A stretch of DNA of 41,046 nt from UBA6197 sp047638075 (GCF_047638075.1 NZ_JBLJBV010000056.1:1-41046), one strand, 5' to 3'. Positions 23,621-32,824 are shown, counted from the first letter of the stretch. Made by a program: numbers and translations. Notes: generated by a model from the letters alone, not told the origin.

Positions 23621-23845
23621 GGCGTCCCCCTCTTTCTTCTGTTGTTACCGCCTCATGTCGGGTGTTTCCCCCCGTTACCCACAAAACTATAGGGGCAACG
23701 CGATGCGTTGGGTAGATTGAATTTTCGGCCACAAGATGCGGGGGTGACGGGTGTGGCGGTGAAGACTCAGTTGCGGGGCCGGGCCGTTGGAAAGTGCCCC
23801 GTTGAAAGGGTGCGGCCCCTGACTCGATTTTCAGCTCTGCCCCCG
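23621..23845. other. spacer between rpoD terminator and nrdR with imperfect direct repeats
   Basis: No gene is recognised. Around 23774-23820 the plus strand has GGGGCCGGGCCGTTGGAAAG and, later, CCGTTGAAAGGGTGCGGCCCC. This makes two imperfect copies of CCGTTG(G)AAAG enclosed by GGGGCCG/CGGCCCC inverted ends. It could fold into an RNA structure, but no promoter or terminator shows that it is a separate transcript. The nrdR-ribD promoter should also lie in this spacer. Confidence 0.4.
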
Positions 23846-23877
23846 CAAAAACAAAAGGCGCCCGGATCGGGCGCCTT
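23846..23877 (-). terminator. Rho-independent terminator of rpoD
   Basis: On the minus strand AAGGCGCCC pairs with GGGCGCCTT (plus coordinates 23869-23877 and 23855-23863) around a five-base loop. The tail TTTTGTTTTTG follows. It begins five bases after the rpoD stop. Confidence 0.88.
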
Positions 23878-23881
23878 GAGT

Positions 23882-25873
23882 TTACTGGTCAAGAAAGCTG
23901 CGCAATTTGCGCGACCTGCTTGGATGTTTCAGTTTCCGCAGTGCTTTTGCCTCAATTTGGCGGATACGTTCGCGGGTGACGCTGAATTGCTGGCCCACTT
24001 CTTCCAACGTGTGGTCCGTGTTCATGCCAATTCCGAAACGCATCCGCAGCACACGTTCTTCGCGCGGGGTAAGGGAGGCCAGAACGCGGGTCGTGGTTTC
24101 CTTCAAGTTTTCCTGAATTGCGGAATCCAGCGGCAAAACAGCATTCTTGTCTTCGATGAAATCGCCAAGCTGGCTGTCTTCCTCGTCACCGATCGGCGTT
24201 TCAAGGCTGATCGGCTCTTTGGCGATTTTCATCACCTTGCGCACCTTTTCAAGCGGCATTTGCAGCTTTTCGGCCAGCTCTTCCGGGGTCGGTTCGCGGC
24301 CGATCTCGTGCAGCATCTGGCGCCCGGTGCGGACCAGTTTGTTGATCGTCTCGATCATGTGTACCGGAATACGGATGGTGCGGGCCTGATCCGCAATGCT
24401 GCGGGTAATCGCCTGGCGGATCCACCACGTTGCATAAGTGCTGAATTTGTAGCCGCGGCGGTATTCAAACTTGTCCACGGCCTTCATCAGGCCAATGTTG
24501 CCTTCCTGAATCAGGTCAAGAAATTGCAGGCCACGGTTCGTATATTTCTTGGCGATCGAGATAACCAGACGAAGGTTTGCTTCGACCATTTCCTTTTTCG
24601 CCTGACGGGCCTCTTTTTCACCCTTCTGGACCTGGTTCACGATCCGGCGGAATTCCTGAATGTCGACGCCCACATACTGGCCAACCTGCGCCATTTCGGC
24701 GCGCAGATCCTCGACCTTGCTGCGTGATTTTTCGATCAGCGCCTGCCAACCCCGACCGGGTTTTTCGTCCATCCGGTCCAGCCACGCGGGGTCCAGTTCA
24801 TAGCCGCGGTATTCGTCGATGAATTCGCGGCGGTTGATCCTTGCTGCATCGGCCAGTTTCACCATGCCGCTGTCGATCGACATGATCTTGCGGTTGATCC
24901 CGTAAAGCTGGTCGATCAGCGCTTCGATCCGGTTGTTGTGCAGATGCAGTTCATTCACGAACACCACAATTTCCGCGCGCAGCTTTTGATAGGCGGCCTC
25001 TGCCTCTTTCGAGAAACTGTCATCTTCGTTCAATGTGGCTGACATGCGAAGATCCTGCATTTCAGCCAGCATGATATAATCACGCGCAATAAGTTCGAGC
25101 GTTTCCAGAACCTTGGGCTTTAGCGCGGCTTCCATGGCGGCCAAAGACATGTTGGCGCCTTCGTCATCCTCATCGTCGTCATCGTCGGCTGCGGTGATCG
25201 GGTTGCCATCCGCATCTTTCTCGGGTTCGGCACCCGACTGGCGAGCGCTGGAGGCGGCGCTGTTGTCAAGGCCCCCCACTACCGGCTCGTCTTGGTCTTC
25301 GTCATCCTCCATCGACCGCCCGAAGGTGGTTTCAAGGTCGATCACATCACGCAGCAAAATGTCTTCGCTAAGCAGTTCGTCGCGCCAGATGGTGATGGCC
25401 TGAAAGGTCAACGGGCTTTCGCACAGGCCCGCGATCATTGTGTTGCGGCCGGCTTCTATGCGCTTGGCGATGGCAATTTCGCCTTCACGCGACAGCAGTT
25501 CGACCGAGCCCATTTCGCGCAGATACATGCGCACCGGGTCATCGGTGCGGTCCAGTGTTTCGGTCGTGGTGGTCGAAACGGCCACCTCGCGCGAAGCTGA
25601 TACCTGAACCAGTTCGCCGCCCGTCTCGCCTTCTTCGGCCTCATCGTTTTCGATAACATTGATGCCCATTTCCGACAGCATCGACATCACGTCTTCGATC
25701 TGTTCGGATGAGGCATGTTCCGGCGGCAGCGCGGCATTCAGCTGATCATAGGTGATGTAGCCCCGCTCACGCGCGTCTGCGATCATCTTTTTGACGGCAG
25801 CCTGACTCATATCAAGCGTTTCTTCACCATCCTGATCGTCTGGTTTGCTGTCGTCGATGTCTTTGGCAGCCAT
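23882..25873 (-). CDS. rpoD: RNA polymerase primary sigma factor
   Basis: The protein has 663 residues from ATG at 25873 (MAAKDIDDSKPD), chosen because GAGGAG lies just upstream; an in-frame extension to 25909 is rejected. Region 1.1 (ITYDQLNAALP) and region 1.2 (DPVRMYLREMGSVELLSREGE) are followed by a long acidic non-conserved insert containing EDDEDQDEP and DDDDDEDDEG. Region 2 (LDLIQEGNIGLMKAVDKFEY; TYATWWIRQAITR), region 3 and region 4 (EVGQQFSVTRERIRQIEAKA) follow. It is the housekeeping sigma-70 that directs RNA polymerase to most promoters. It has its own terminator and lies 141 bases downstream of dnaG; that spacer holds three GTGATTCG octamers. Confidence 0.98.
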   Translation of the reverse strand: MAAKDIDDSKPDDQDGEETLDMSQAAVKKMIADARERGYITYDQLNAALPPEHASSEQIEDVMSMLSEMGINVIENDEAEEGETGGELVQVSASREVAVSTTTTETLDRTDDPVRMYLREMGSVELLSREGEIAIAKRIEAGRNTMIAGLCESPLTFQAITIWRDELLSEDILLRDVIDLETTFGRSMEDDEDQDEPVVGGLDNSAASSARQSGAEPEKDADGNPITAADDDDDEDDEGANMSLAAMEAALKPKVLETLELIARDYIMLAEMQDLRMSATLNEDDSFSKEAEAAYQKLRAEIVVFVNELHLHNNRIEALIDQLYGINRKIMSIDSGMVKLADAARINRREFIDEYRGYELDPAWLDRMDEKPGRGWQALIEKSRSKVEDLRAEMAQVGQYVGVDIQEFRRIVNQVQKGEKEARQAKKEMVEANLRLVISIAKKYTNRGLQFLDLIQEGNIGLMKAVDKFEYRRGYKFSTYATWWIRQAITRSIADQARTIRIPVHMIETINKLVRTGRQMLHEIGREPTPEELAEKLQMPLEKVRKVMKIAKEPISLETPIGDEEDSQLGDFIEDKNAVLPLDSAIQENLKETTTRVLASLTPREERVLRMRFGIGMNTDHTLEEVGQQFSVTRERIRQIEAKALRKLKHPSRSRKLRSFLDQ

Positions 25874-25936
25874 GGGCGCTCCTCGGGTCGAATGGGGACA
25901 CAGGGTCACTGGGTCAGCGGCGGTAGGGCGGACAGA

Positions 25937-25983
25937 ATCGAATCACGTCCTCGGGTTTTATCGAATCACGCAGGCGAATCACA
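25937..25983. repeat. three direct copies of GTGATTCG upstream of rpoD
   Basis: On the minus strand GTGATTCG occurs three times in 47 bases (plus positions 25939-25946, 25962-25969 and 25975-25982, read as CGAATCAC). The two copies nearer rpoD extend to CGTGATTCGAT. They lie about 65-110 bases ahead of the rpoD start, where promoter or regulator sites are expected. No known binding motif was recognised. Confidence 0.6.
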
Positions 25984-26014
25984 GGGGGGCCGAAGGTCAG
26001 CGTGATGACGGGTG

Positions 26015-27979
26015 TCAGTTCTGGCGGCGATCCTTGCGCCAGACCTGACCGTCGATCAGGCTTTGCAGATGCGCTGACAGCGCCTTTCGGTCTTCGCCCA
26101 TATCACTCGTATCGTCCAGGTTGCTACGTTCGGCCTGATGCCGGGCCTGCGCCGATTGCGCCAGCCGCCATGTCACCCCTTCATCGGCAAGACCGGTCAA
26201 ATCCTCCATCGCGTCTTCAATCTCGGCATGCGCAGCCCGACGGGCCTCCAGTTTCGCCATTTCTTCGGCCAGGCACATCTTGGCCAGGTCAGGGTCTGCG
26301 TCTGGTTGCACGGGCGGCGCAATCCGCACATGGGGCAGATGCAGCAGCTTTTCAAGCGCTGCGCCCGCTTCGGCAAGGATATGTTCACGGATCGACGTCG
26401 GTTCCGCATGCGCATGGCGCAGCAGCACATGGCGCAGCGTCTCATGGTCCGCATCGTGCAGCGCAATCATTTCAAGCTGGCTTTCGAACCGCGCCACAAG
26501 GCCCGGATGCGCCGCGCATATAGCCAGTATCATCGCCTCGCGCAAATGCTCCTCAACGCCCGGCCCTGACGCCGCCACCAACATCGACAGTTTCGTTGAC
26601 GCCATCGGCGGCGCGGGGGGGGGCAGCCATTTGCCGTTGCGGTCGCGGCTGCCGCGCACCGCGGCTACCGCTGCGCCCCCCGGTCGGGCGCGGCGTGCGC
26701 CAAACAGGTCTTGCCGCAGGCGTTGAATTTCATCGCCGTAATGCGCCCGGATCGAGGGGTCGGTAATCCGCTTGATCGCCGCGCGCAGGGTCTTGTCCAG
26801 TGCAGCCTTGCGTTCAGGGCTGTCAAAGTTGCGGCCTTCGGTTTCGCGCTGCCAGAGCAAGTCCACCATCGGGCGCGCATCCTCGATGACCTTTTGCATC
26901 GCCCCGGCACCGCCGGCGCGGATCAGATCATCGGGGTCCTGCCCGCCCGGCAACACCGCAAACCGCACTCCCTGCCCCGCCTCCAAAAGCGGCAGCGCAA
27001 GGTCAATGACCCGCAGGGCCGCGCGCATGCCGGCCGTATCGCCATCCAGTGCAATCACCGGCTCTGGGTGGATGCGCCACAACATGCGCAGCTGATCCTC
27101 GGTCACGGCGGTGCCCAGTGGGGCCACGGCGCCGCCAAATCCCGCCTCGACCAGCGCGATCACATCCATATAACCCTCGGCCACGATCAGCGGCTGACCC
27201 TTGCCGCAGGCCTCGCGGGCGGGGCCGTGGTTGTAAAGGCTCCGACCTTTGTCAAAAAGCTCGGTCTCGGGGCTGTTAAGGTATTTTGCGTACGCATTCG
27301 GGTCCATTGCCCGCCCGCCAAGACCAATGCAGCGGCCCCGCGCGTCGCGGATCGGATAGATGATCCGGCCGCGGAAGCGATCATAAGGCTCGCCACCATC
27401 ATCAGGCCGTGCCGCCAGTCCGGCATCGACAATCAGATCGGGCGCAATACCCTTAGCCTTCAGCGCCTGAAACAATCCCTGCCGCTGATCGGGCGCAAAG
27501 CCAATCTCGAACCGGTCCTGCGCGCCCTGCCCCAGCTTGCGCCGCGCCAGATAATCGCGCGCGTCCGCACCGGCGGCGGTCTGCAATTGCATCCGGTAAT
27601 GGCGCACCGCCTCGTCCATGACCTGCGCCAGTTCCGTGCGCCGGTCGGCGCGCTGCGCCGCCTGCGGGTCACGCGCCGGCATCTGCATCCCGGCCTCTCG
27701 GGCAAGAATCTCGATCGCCTCCATGAAGCCGACATTTTCGGTCTCTCGAACAAAGCTGACCGCGTCACCCTTGGCATGGCAGCCAAAGCAATAATAATAA
27801 CCCTTCCGGTCATCCACATGAAAAGACGCGGATTTTTCCTGATGGAACGGGCACGGCGCCCACATGTCACCCTTGGCCTGATTGGATTTACGCTGATCCC
27901 ACATGACTTTGCGCCCGACCACCTGAGAGATCGAGACACGGGTTCGCAGTTCATCCAGAAAACCGGGGGGTAAGCTCAT
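26015..27979 (-). CDS. dnaG: DNA primase
   Basis: This 654-residue protein has the N-terminal CHC2 zinc finger (C43, H46, C64, C67 in APCPFHQEKS and YYYCFGCHAKGD). The RNA polymerase core with TOPRIM follows (LIVAEGYMDVIAL; PVIALDGDTAGMRA), then a C-terminal DnaB-interaction region. It makes RNA primers for lagging-strand synthesis. The GAGGG directly before ATG 27979 is close for a ribosome site, yet MSLPPGFLDELR is how alphaproteobacterial primases begin. It is upstream of rpoD on the same strand, part of the classical macromolecular synthesis arrangement; rpsU is absent. Confidence 0.97.
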   Translation of the reverse strand: MSLPPGFLDELRTRVSISQVVGRKVMWDQRKSNQAKGDMWAPCPFHQEKSASFHVDDRKGYYYCFGCHAKGDAVSFVRETENVGFMEAIEILAREAGMQMPARDPQAAQRADRRTELAQVMDEAVRHYRMQLQTAAGADARDYLARRKLGQGAQDRFEIGFAPDQRQGLFQALKAKGIAPDLIVDAGLAARPDDGGEPYDRFRGRIIYPIRDARGRCIGLGGRAMDPNAYAKYLNSPETELFDKGRSLYNHGPAREACGKGQPLIVAEGYMDVIALVEAGFGGAVAPLGTAVTEDQLRMLWRIHPEPVIALDGDTAGMRAALRVIDLALPLLEAGQGVRFAVLPGGQDPDDLIRAGGAGAMQKVIEDARPMVDLLWQRETEGRNFDSPERKAALDKTLRAAIKRITDPSIRAHYGDEIQRLRQDLFGARRARPGGAAVAAVRGSRDRNGKWLPPPAPPMASTKLSMLVAASGPGVEEHLREAMILAICAAHPGLVARFESQLEMIALHDADHETLRHVLLRHAHAEPTSIREHILAEAGAALEKLLHLPHVRIAPPVQPDADPDLAKMCLAEEMAKLEARRAAHAEIEDAMEDLTGLADEGVTWRLAQSAQARHQAERSNLDDTSDMGEDRKALSAHLQSLIDGQVWRKDRRQN

Positions 27980-28110
27980 CCCTCTATATTGGCCCGTCTA
28001 GGGCAAGAGTCCATGGGCATGTGCGACGCCCCCGGCAAGGATGCCTTACCTGAACAAAAGCCAACCAAGCTTTTTCCAGGCTGGCGCATCCGTGCCGGGG
28101 ATTTTCGCAT

Positions 28111-29541
28111 TTACAGCCCTTTCGAGCGATAGCTTTGTGCCACCCGGTCGATGGCTACAATATAGGCGGCCATACGCAAATCGGTAACTTCCGGTCGCCC
28201 GTGCCAAATTTCGCGCATGGACTGATAGGCGATGCGCATCGTGTCATCCAACCCAGAACGGACCAGTTCCAGCTCTCCCGATCCGGTCAGGAAACGGCGC
28301 TTGAAATTGGGCGACAGCGTCCAGCCAAGGCCCTTATCGGCACTTAACCGTTCCAGTTCCTCGACCAGCAACCGTGACCGCGCCTCTTCTGCGCGGCGCT
28401 GCATCCGGCCAAAACGGATATGCGACAGGTTCTTGACCCATTCAAAATAGGACACCGTCACCCCGCCTGCGTTGGCAAACATATCGGGGATGATGATACA
28501 GCCTTTTGCGCGCAAGATTTCATCGGCACCCGCAGTAATCGGCCCGTTTGCAGCCTCGATGATCAGCGGAGCCTGAATACGCGCGGCGTTCCCCAGATTG
28601 ATCACCCCCTCCATTGCGGCGGGAATGAGGATATCACATTCCGCCTCAAGCAAGCTTGCGCCCTCGGGGACATAGGTTCCCACGGGGCATCCCTTGACCC
28701 CGCCCTTGGCGCGCAAATGCTCCAGCACAGCGTCGATGTCCAACCCCTTGTCGTCCCATAGGCCGCCATCGTGTTCGACGACACCGACCAACTTGCAGCC
28801 GTCTTCATTGGCCAGGAACCGTGCCGCATGACTGCCGACATTGCCCAAGCCCTGCACGATAACGCGCTTGCCGTCCAATGTGCCTGACAGCCCCGCCAAG
28901 GCCATATCTTCGGGGTGCCGGAAAAATTCGTGTAGCCCGTATTGCACACCGCGGCCCGTCGCCTCGATCCGGCCCTGAATACCACCGGCATTCAACGGCT
29001 TGCCGGTTACACAGGCACGCGCGTTGATGTCAGTGGTGTTCATCCGCGCGTATTGATCCACGATCCAGGCCATTTCGCGTTCACCGGTGCCCATATCGGG
29101 TGCAGGCACGTTCTGGGCCGGATTGATCAGGTCACGCTTGATCAGCTCATACGCAAAGCGACGGGTGATCTGCTCCATCTCGTTGGCTTCCCACGCCTTG
29201 GGATCAACGCAAAGGCCCCCTTTCGCACCACCAAAAGGCGTTTCCACCAGCGCGCATTTATAGGTCATCAGCGCCGCGAGCGCCTCAACCTCGTCCTGGT
29301 TGACGCCCAGCGAAAAGCGGATCCCGCCTTTTACCGGTTCCATATGCTCGGAGTGGACAGACCGATAGCCGGTAAAGGTTTCGATCTTGCCGCGCAAACG
29401 CACCCCAAAGCGCACCGTATACGTTGAATTGCAGACCCGGATCTTCTCGACCAGGCCCGGCCCGAGGTCCATCACCGCAACCGCGCGATTGAACATCATA
29501 TCAACTGATTGGCGAAAACTCGGCTCTTTTAACGAACTCAT
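28111..29541 (-). CDS. gdhA: Glu/Leu/Phe/Val family dehydrogenase (glutamate dehydrogenase)
   Basis: The protein has 476 residues from ATG at 29541 (MSSLKEPSFRQSVD), which has GGGAGGG upstream; the in-frame extension to 29688 is Arg-rich and lacks family similarity, so I reject it. The substrate-binding region contains PVKGGIRFS, GGAKGG with the catalytic Lys, and APDMGTG. The Rossmann domain has VIVQGLGNVGSHAARFL. It interconverts glutamate and 2-oxoglutarate plus ammonia, linking nitrogen and carbon metabolism. The length and DMMFNRAVAVMDL start fit the group found in roseobacters. Coenzyme preference cannot be read with certainty. Its 408-base upstream spacer holds palindromic sequences. 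Confidence 0.93.
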   Translation of the reverse strand: MSSLKEPSFRQSVDMMFNRAVAVMDLGPGLVEKIRVCNSTYTVRFGVRLRGKIETFTGYRSVHSEHMEPVKGGIRFSLGVNQDEVEALAALMTYKCALVETPFGGAKGGLCVDPKAWEANEMEQITRRFAYELIKRDLINPAQNVPAPDMGTGEREMAWIVDQYARMNTTDINARACVTGKPLNAGGIQGRIEATGRGVQYGLHEFFRHPEDMALAGLSGTLDGKRVIVQGLGNVGSHAARFLANEDGCKLVGVVEHDGGLWDDKGLDIDAVLEHLRAKGGVKGCPVGTYVPEGASLLEAECDILIPAAMEGVINLGNAARIQAPLIIEAANGPITAGADEILRAKGCIIIPDMFANAGGVTVSYFEWVKNLSHIRFGRMQRRAEEARSRLLVEELERLSADKGLGWTLSPNFKRRFLTGSGELELVRSGLDDTMRIAYQSMREIWHGRPEVTDLRMAAYIVAIDRVAQSYRSKGL

Positions 29542-29949
29542 GGATCCCTCCCGTGAATGCATGCACCGGCGCCTTTGACGCGGCGCCGCACCCTTGCAAG
29601 CGTAGGCCCAATTCAATATCCGCGCCAAGGGCAAACGGCGAATCACCCGCAACTTACGGCAGTTTGTAGTCGCTACCCCAATCAACATTGGGCAAGTTGC
29701 GCCACAGGTCCTGCCAAAACATTAATCAGATTGTTCGGTTTTCAGACCGCAGCGAAACAACGCCGTAGAGAACGGCGGAATCGTCGCCACGTCAGCACCA
29801 ATCACGGCAAAGCTGCCGTTTACTTGCCTCATTTTTGCCCTAAGACTTGGGGTACATGGGTCTTGCGCGACAGTTGTGCCAAGATCCGCTGCCATCATTG
29901 TTACTGCGACAATTGACTGCACGATAAATCGCCCGAAGAAAGAAGCAAA
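29542..29949. other. 408-base divergent spacer between gdhA and the Tad-like operon
   Basis: No gene is recognised. It is more AT-rich than its surroundings and must hold the promoters of both gdhA (minus) and the Tad-like genes (plus). Two inverted repeats stand out: CGGCGCC/GGCGCCG (29567-29588, eight-base loop) in the likely gdhA leader, and CCCAAT-CAAC-ATTGGG (29677-29692), a possible operator. I cannot assign clear -35/-10 boxes. AGAAAGAAG before 29950 is a weak ribosome site. Confidence 0.5.
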
Positions 29950-31641
29950 ATGACGAAGATCATGGGTTTATTTGGGGCATTGCCTTCCAGTTGGCGTATC
30001 GGCCGCGGCCTCGCTGCCTTTCGTCGTGCAGAAGACGGATCATTACTGATCCTCAGCCTGTTCATTTTCATCATCATGCTGATCTCGACCGGGGTAGCGA
30101 TCGACCTCATCCGCCAAGAGGAACGCCGCGCGCTGATTCAAAGCACGCTTGACCGTGCGGTACTGGCGGCTGCGGACCTGAACCAGTCGCTAAGCCCCGA
30201 AGACGTGGTAGCCGACTATTTCGCCAAAAGCGGGCTTGAGCACCTTGACGTGACGCCGATCGTCCAAGAGGGCGACTACAAGGAATGGCGTTCGGTCGAA
30301 GCCACGATCAAGGATAACATGCCAACCCTGTTTGGCGACCTTGTCGGAATGAAATCACTGCCGATCAAAACCCAAAGCCGCGCCGAGGAAAGCATCGGCA
30401 ACGTCGAAATCTCGATGGTTCTGGATGTGTCGGGCTCTATGAATGACAAGGTTAGCCTATCCGGGGGCAAAAGCACCACTCGTATTGCACTCTTGAAAGA
30501 GGCCGGGAAGGACTTTGTCGACACGATGTTCAAGACCGTGCAGCCCCCGGATTCGATACCGGGCAAGCTGAGCATCTCTGTCGTGCCCTATAACCAACAG
30601 GTCACACTGGGCACGACACTGGCCAGCAAATTCAACATCAGCACAGAGCACATGCAAAATAGCTGCGTCGACCTTCCACGCGACACATTCTCGTCGACCG
30701 GCATCAACCCCGTGACATTCCTTGCCCGTGCGATGTATGGCGACAGTTTCGACTATTGGGGTAACGACGGGTTTGGGCTTCAAACAAATAACAACATTCT
30801 GAACTGCCCCAATGACAGCAGAAATACCGTCATGCCATTGGCTGACAAAGCCAGCACAATCAAAACCAAGATCGGCAATCTTTACGCCAACGGCGATACC
30901 GCGATCGACTATGGTGCGAAATGGGGTGTGGCGCTTCTGGACCCGGCCGCGCAACCAGCCGTAACCGCGCTGATCACTGACGGCGTTATTGACGGCACAC
31001 TGGCTGAACGCCCGTTTCACTATGGTGAAGCCTTGGCAACCAGTGGTGACAAAAGGTCAATGAAGGTTCTGGTGTTGATGACCGACGGCCAGAACACCCG
31101 GACCTATTCAACCAAGACGCCTTTCCGCACCGGCGATTCGCCGTTGGTGACGACCAACGGAAATAAGAGCAATTCCGACCTAAGCACCAAATATCTTTTC
31201 TACTTTGACGAAACCAAGGGTTCAAAACCGTATTACAGCTTCGACGAAAAGAAGTGGAAATCGGCAAATGATGTCAAAGCACATGTTACCATTCCCTACG
31301 AAAATATCTGGGCCAAGGGCTGGACGCTGCAATATGTGATCAAGAACTATCTGAACAAGCCTTTTTCAGGAAGCGACAGCGCGATTTATGCCGAAATGGC
31401 GGAACAGTCGGAGTTTGACGACAAGGACACCGATCTGAATAAACTTTGCACCGCGGCAAAGGCACCTGGAACCGAAATCATCATCTTTACCGTGGCGGTG
31501 GACGCACCAGCGGCCGGCCAGACCGTGCTGAACAAATGCGCGACCGCGCCGGCCTATGCGTTCAACGTTACCAGTAACGACATGAAAACCGCGTTCTCCA
31601 GCATCGCGTCTGCGATCAACGCATTGAGGCTGACCAACTGA
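29950..31641 (+). CDS. TadG-like protein with von Willebrand factor A domain
   Basis: This 563-residue protein has an N-terminal TadE/TadG-type hydrophobic segment (EDGSLLILSLFIFIIMLIST, residues 28-47). A large extracytoplasmic vWA domain follows. The metal-ion adhesion site is complete: DVSGS (D159, S161, S163), T317 in NGDTAIDYG, and D379 in VLMTDG. Cys residues occur in NSCVD, LNCPN, LCTA and NKCAT, suggesting disulfides outside the cytoplasm. TadG proteins are minor pilus or surface-attachment components of Tad systems. The stop overlaps the next gene by one base (TGATG). No tadA, tadB/C, cpaB or rcpA gene is present nearby, so this is an isolated set. Confidence 0.87.
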   Translation: MTKIMGLFGALPSSWRIGRGLAAFRRAEDGSLLILSLFIFIIMLISTGVAIDLIRQEERRALIQSTLDRAVLAAADLNQSLSPEDVVADYFAKSGLEHLDVTPIVQEGDYKEWRSVEATIKDNMPTLFGDLVGMKSLPIKTQSRAEESIGNVEISMVLDVSGSMNDKVSLSGGKSTTRIALLKEAGKDFVDTMFKTVQPPDSIPGKLSISVVPYNQQVTLGTTLASKFNISTEHMQNSCVDLPRDTFSSTGINPVTFLARAMYGDSFDYWGNDGFGLQTNNNILNCPNDSRNTVMPLADKASTIKTKIGNLYANGDTAIDYGAKWGVALLDPAAQPAVTALITDGVIDGTLAERPFHYGEALATSGDKRSMKVLVLMTDGQNTRTYSTKTPFRTGDSPLVTTNGNKSNSDLSTKYLFYFDETKGSKPYYSFDEKKWKSANDVKAHVTIPYENIWAKGWTLQYVIKNYLNKPFSGSDSAIYAEMAEQSEFDDKDTDLNKLCTAAKAPGTEIIIFTVAVDAPAAGQTVLNKCATAPAYAFNVTSNDMKTAFSSIASAINALRLTN

Positions 31642-32198
31642 TGCAACGGCTTATTTGCAGGCTTGGCACGCGCGCCCGTCAGTTTTGGCGAAAAGAGGAC
31701 GGCGCGTCGACCATCCCTGCGGTTATGTTTTTGCCGTTTTTCATCATCCTGATGTTCTCGGGGGTGGAACTGGGCGTGCTCATGCTGCGTCAGACGTTAA
31801 TGGACAGGGGCGTTGATATGTCGGTACGCCTGCTGCGGCTTGGCGCGCCGATGCCCACCCATGAACAGTTGAAGCGCTCAATTTGCAGTAATATCGGCTT
31901 TATACCGAATTGCATGAATGATCTGAGCGTCGAAATTTATGCGGTGGACAAGGCAACCTGGACAAGCAGCCAGGCCGGAACCTCTGTCACCTGCATTGAC
32001 CGGGCCGCCACCGAGCCGCCACCGCCAACCACACTGGAACGGGGTGCATCGGATCAGTTGATGCTGCTGCGCGCGTGTTTGAAGGTCGATCCGATGATGC
32101 CGACTACCGGCTTGGGTGGTGCGCTGACCAAAACGGGTGACGGCAGTATCGCCCTGATTGTCACAACGGCTTTTGTCAACGAACCGAGGAAAAACTGA
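31641..32198 (+). CDS. TadE-like pseudopilin family protein (first of two)
   Basis: This 185-residue protein has a basic N-terminus, then EDGASTIPAVMFLPFFIILMF at about residues 20-40, the TadE-type helix with an acidic residue ahead of it. Four Cys residues follow in the extracytoplasmic part (SICSN, PNCMN, VTCID, RACLK), so it may be disulfide-bonded. It overlaps the TadG-like gene upstream and the next TadE-like gene downstream by one base each, a tightly coupled operon. The specific role is inferred from similarity to TadE/TadF minor pseudopilins; the middle and end are not recognisable. Confidence 0.75.
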   Translation: MQRLICRLGTRARQFWRKEDGASTIPAVMFLPFFIILMFSGVELGVLMLRQTLMDRGVDMSVRLLRLGAPMPTHEQLKRSICSNIGFIPNCMNDLSVEIYAVDKATWTSSQAGTSVTCIDRAATEPPPPTTLERGASDQLMLLRACLKVDPMMPTTGLGGALTKTGDGSIALIVTTAFVNEPRKN

Positions 32199-32824
32199 TG
32201 GGCCCGCTAAAGCGCCTTGGCCGTTGGCTGCGTGGGTGGAACGACGACACCACCGGGTCAATGCCCATCGAGGGGATCATGGGCTTTTTGCTGCTGATCG
32301 GCTGGTTCATGGTGTCATTCCAGTTTTACGACGCATTCCGTTTGAAGGCGGTGAACGCAAAGGCCGCCTATACGATCGCTGACCTGCTTTCGCGCGAAAA
32401 AGGGCAGATCGGGCCAAAGTACATTCAGGGAATGCAAAAGGTCTTTGACTTTGTGACCAACTCGCGCGGGCGAAGCTGGATCCGTGTCACATCAATTCGA
32501 TGGGATGATGACCTTAATAAATATCGGGTGGAATATTCCCATGCCAGCAAACCGGGGATCGATTCTTACACCGACGTATCGCTGAACAAAGAGGCCTACC
32601 GCATTCCGCTCATGCCGGTGGGCGACACAGCGATCATCGTGGAAACCTCAATGCGTTACACGCCAATTTTTACGAACACCCAAAATTCGCTGCACATCGG
32701 TGGCACGGATGAAGGGGGCAACAAACTGTTCACCCAGATCGGGCTGACTGATGCCATCAGATTTTCAAACTTTGTCGTGACCCGGCCCCGCGGCCCCCGC
32801 GTCGTCTGGGATAGCAGCTTCTGA
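32198..32824 (+). CDS. TadE-like pseudopilin family protein (second)
   Basis: This 208-residue protein has an N-terminus like the previous gene: DDTTGSMPIEGIMGFLLLIGWFM places a membrane helix at about 23-42, ahead of AFRLKAVNAKAAYTIADLLSRE. The rest is predicted extracytoplasmic, with a basic C-terminus (VVTRPRGPRVVWDSSF). It is the last gene of the coupled three-gene set, and no clear terminator follows. It is probably a minor pseudopilin-like component working with the TadG-like protein; I recognise no further domain. Confidence 0.75.
   Translation: MGPLKRLGRWLRGWNDDTTGSMPIEGIMGFLLLIGWFMVSFQFYDAFRLKAVNAKAAYTIADLLSREKGQIGPKYIQGMQKVFDFVTNSRGRSWIRVTSIRWDDDLNKYRVEYSHASKPGIDSYTDVSLNKEAYRIPLMPVGDTAIIVETSMRYTPIFTNTQNSLHIGGTDEGGNKLFTQIGLTDAIRFSNFVVTRPRGPRVVWDSSF

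Noticed and set aside
26711..27973. 420-codon plus-strand frame opposite dnaG
   Set aside because: Antisense shadow; His/Arg-rich with no family features.
29542..29688. N-terminal extension of glutamate dehydrogenase
   Set aside because: Arg/Cys-rich leader unlike the family; strong ribosome site just before ATG 29541.
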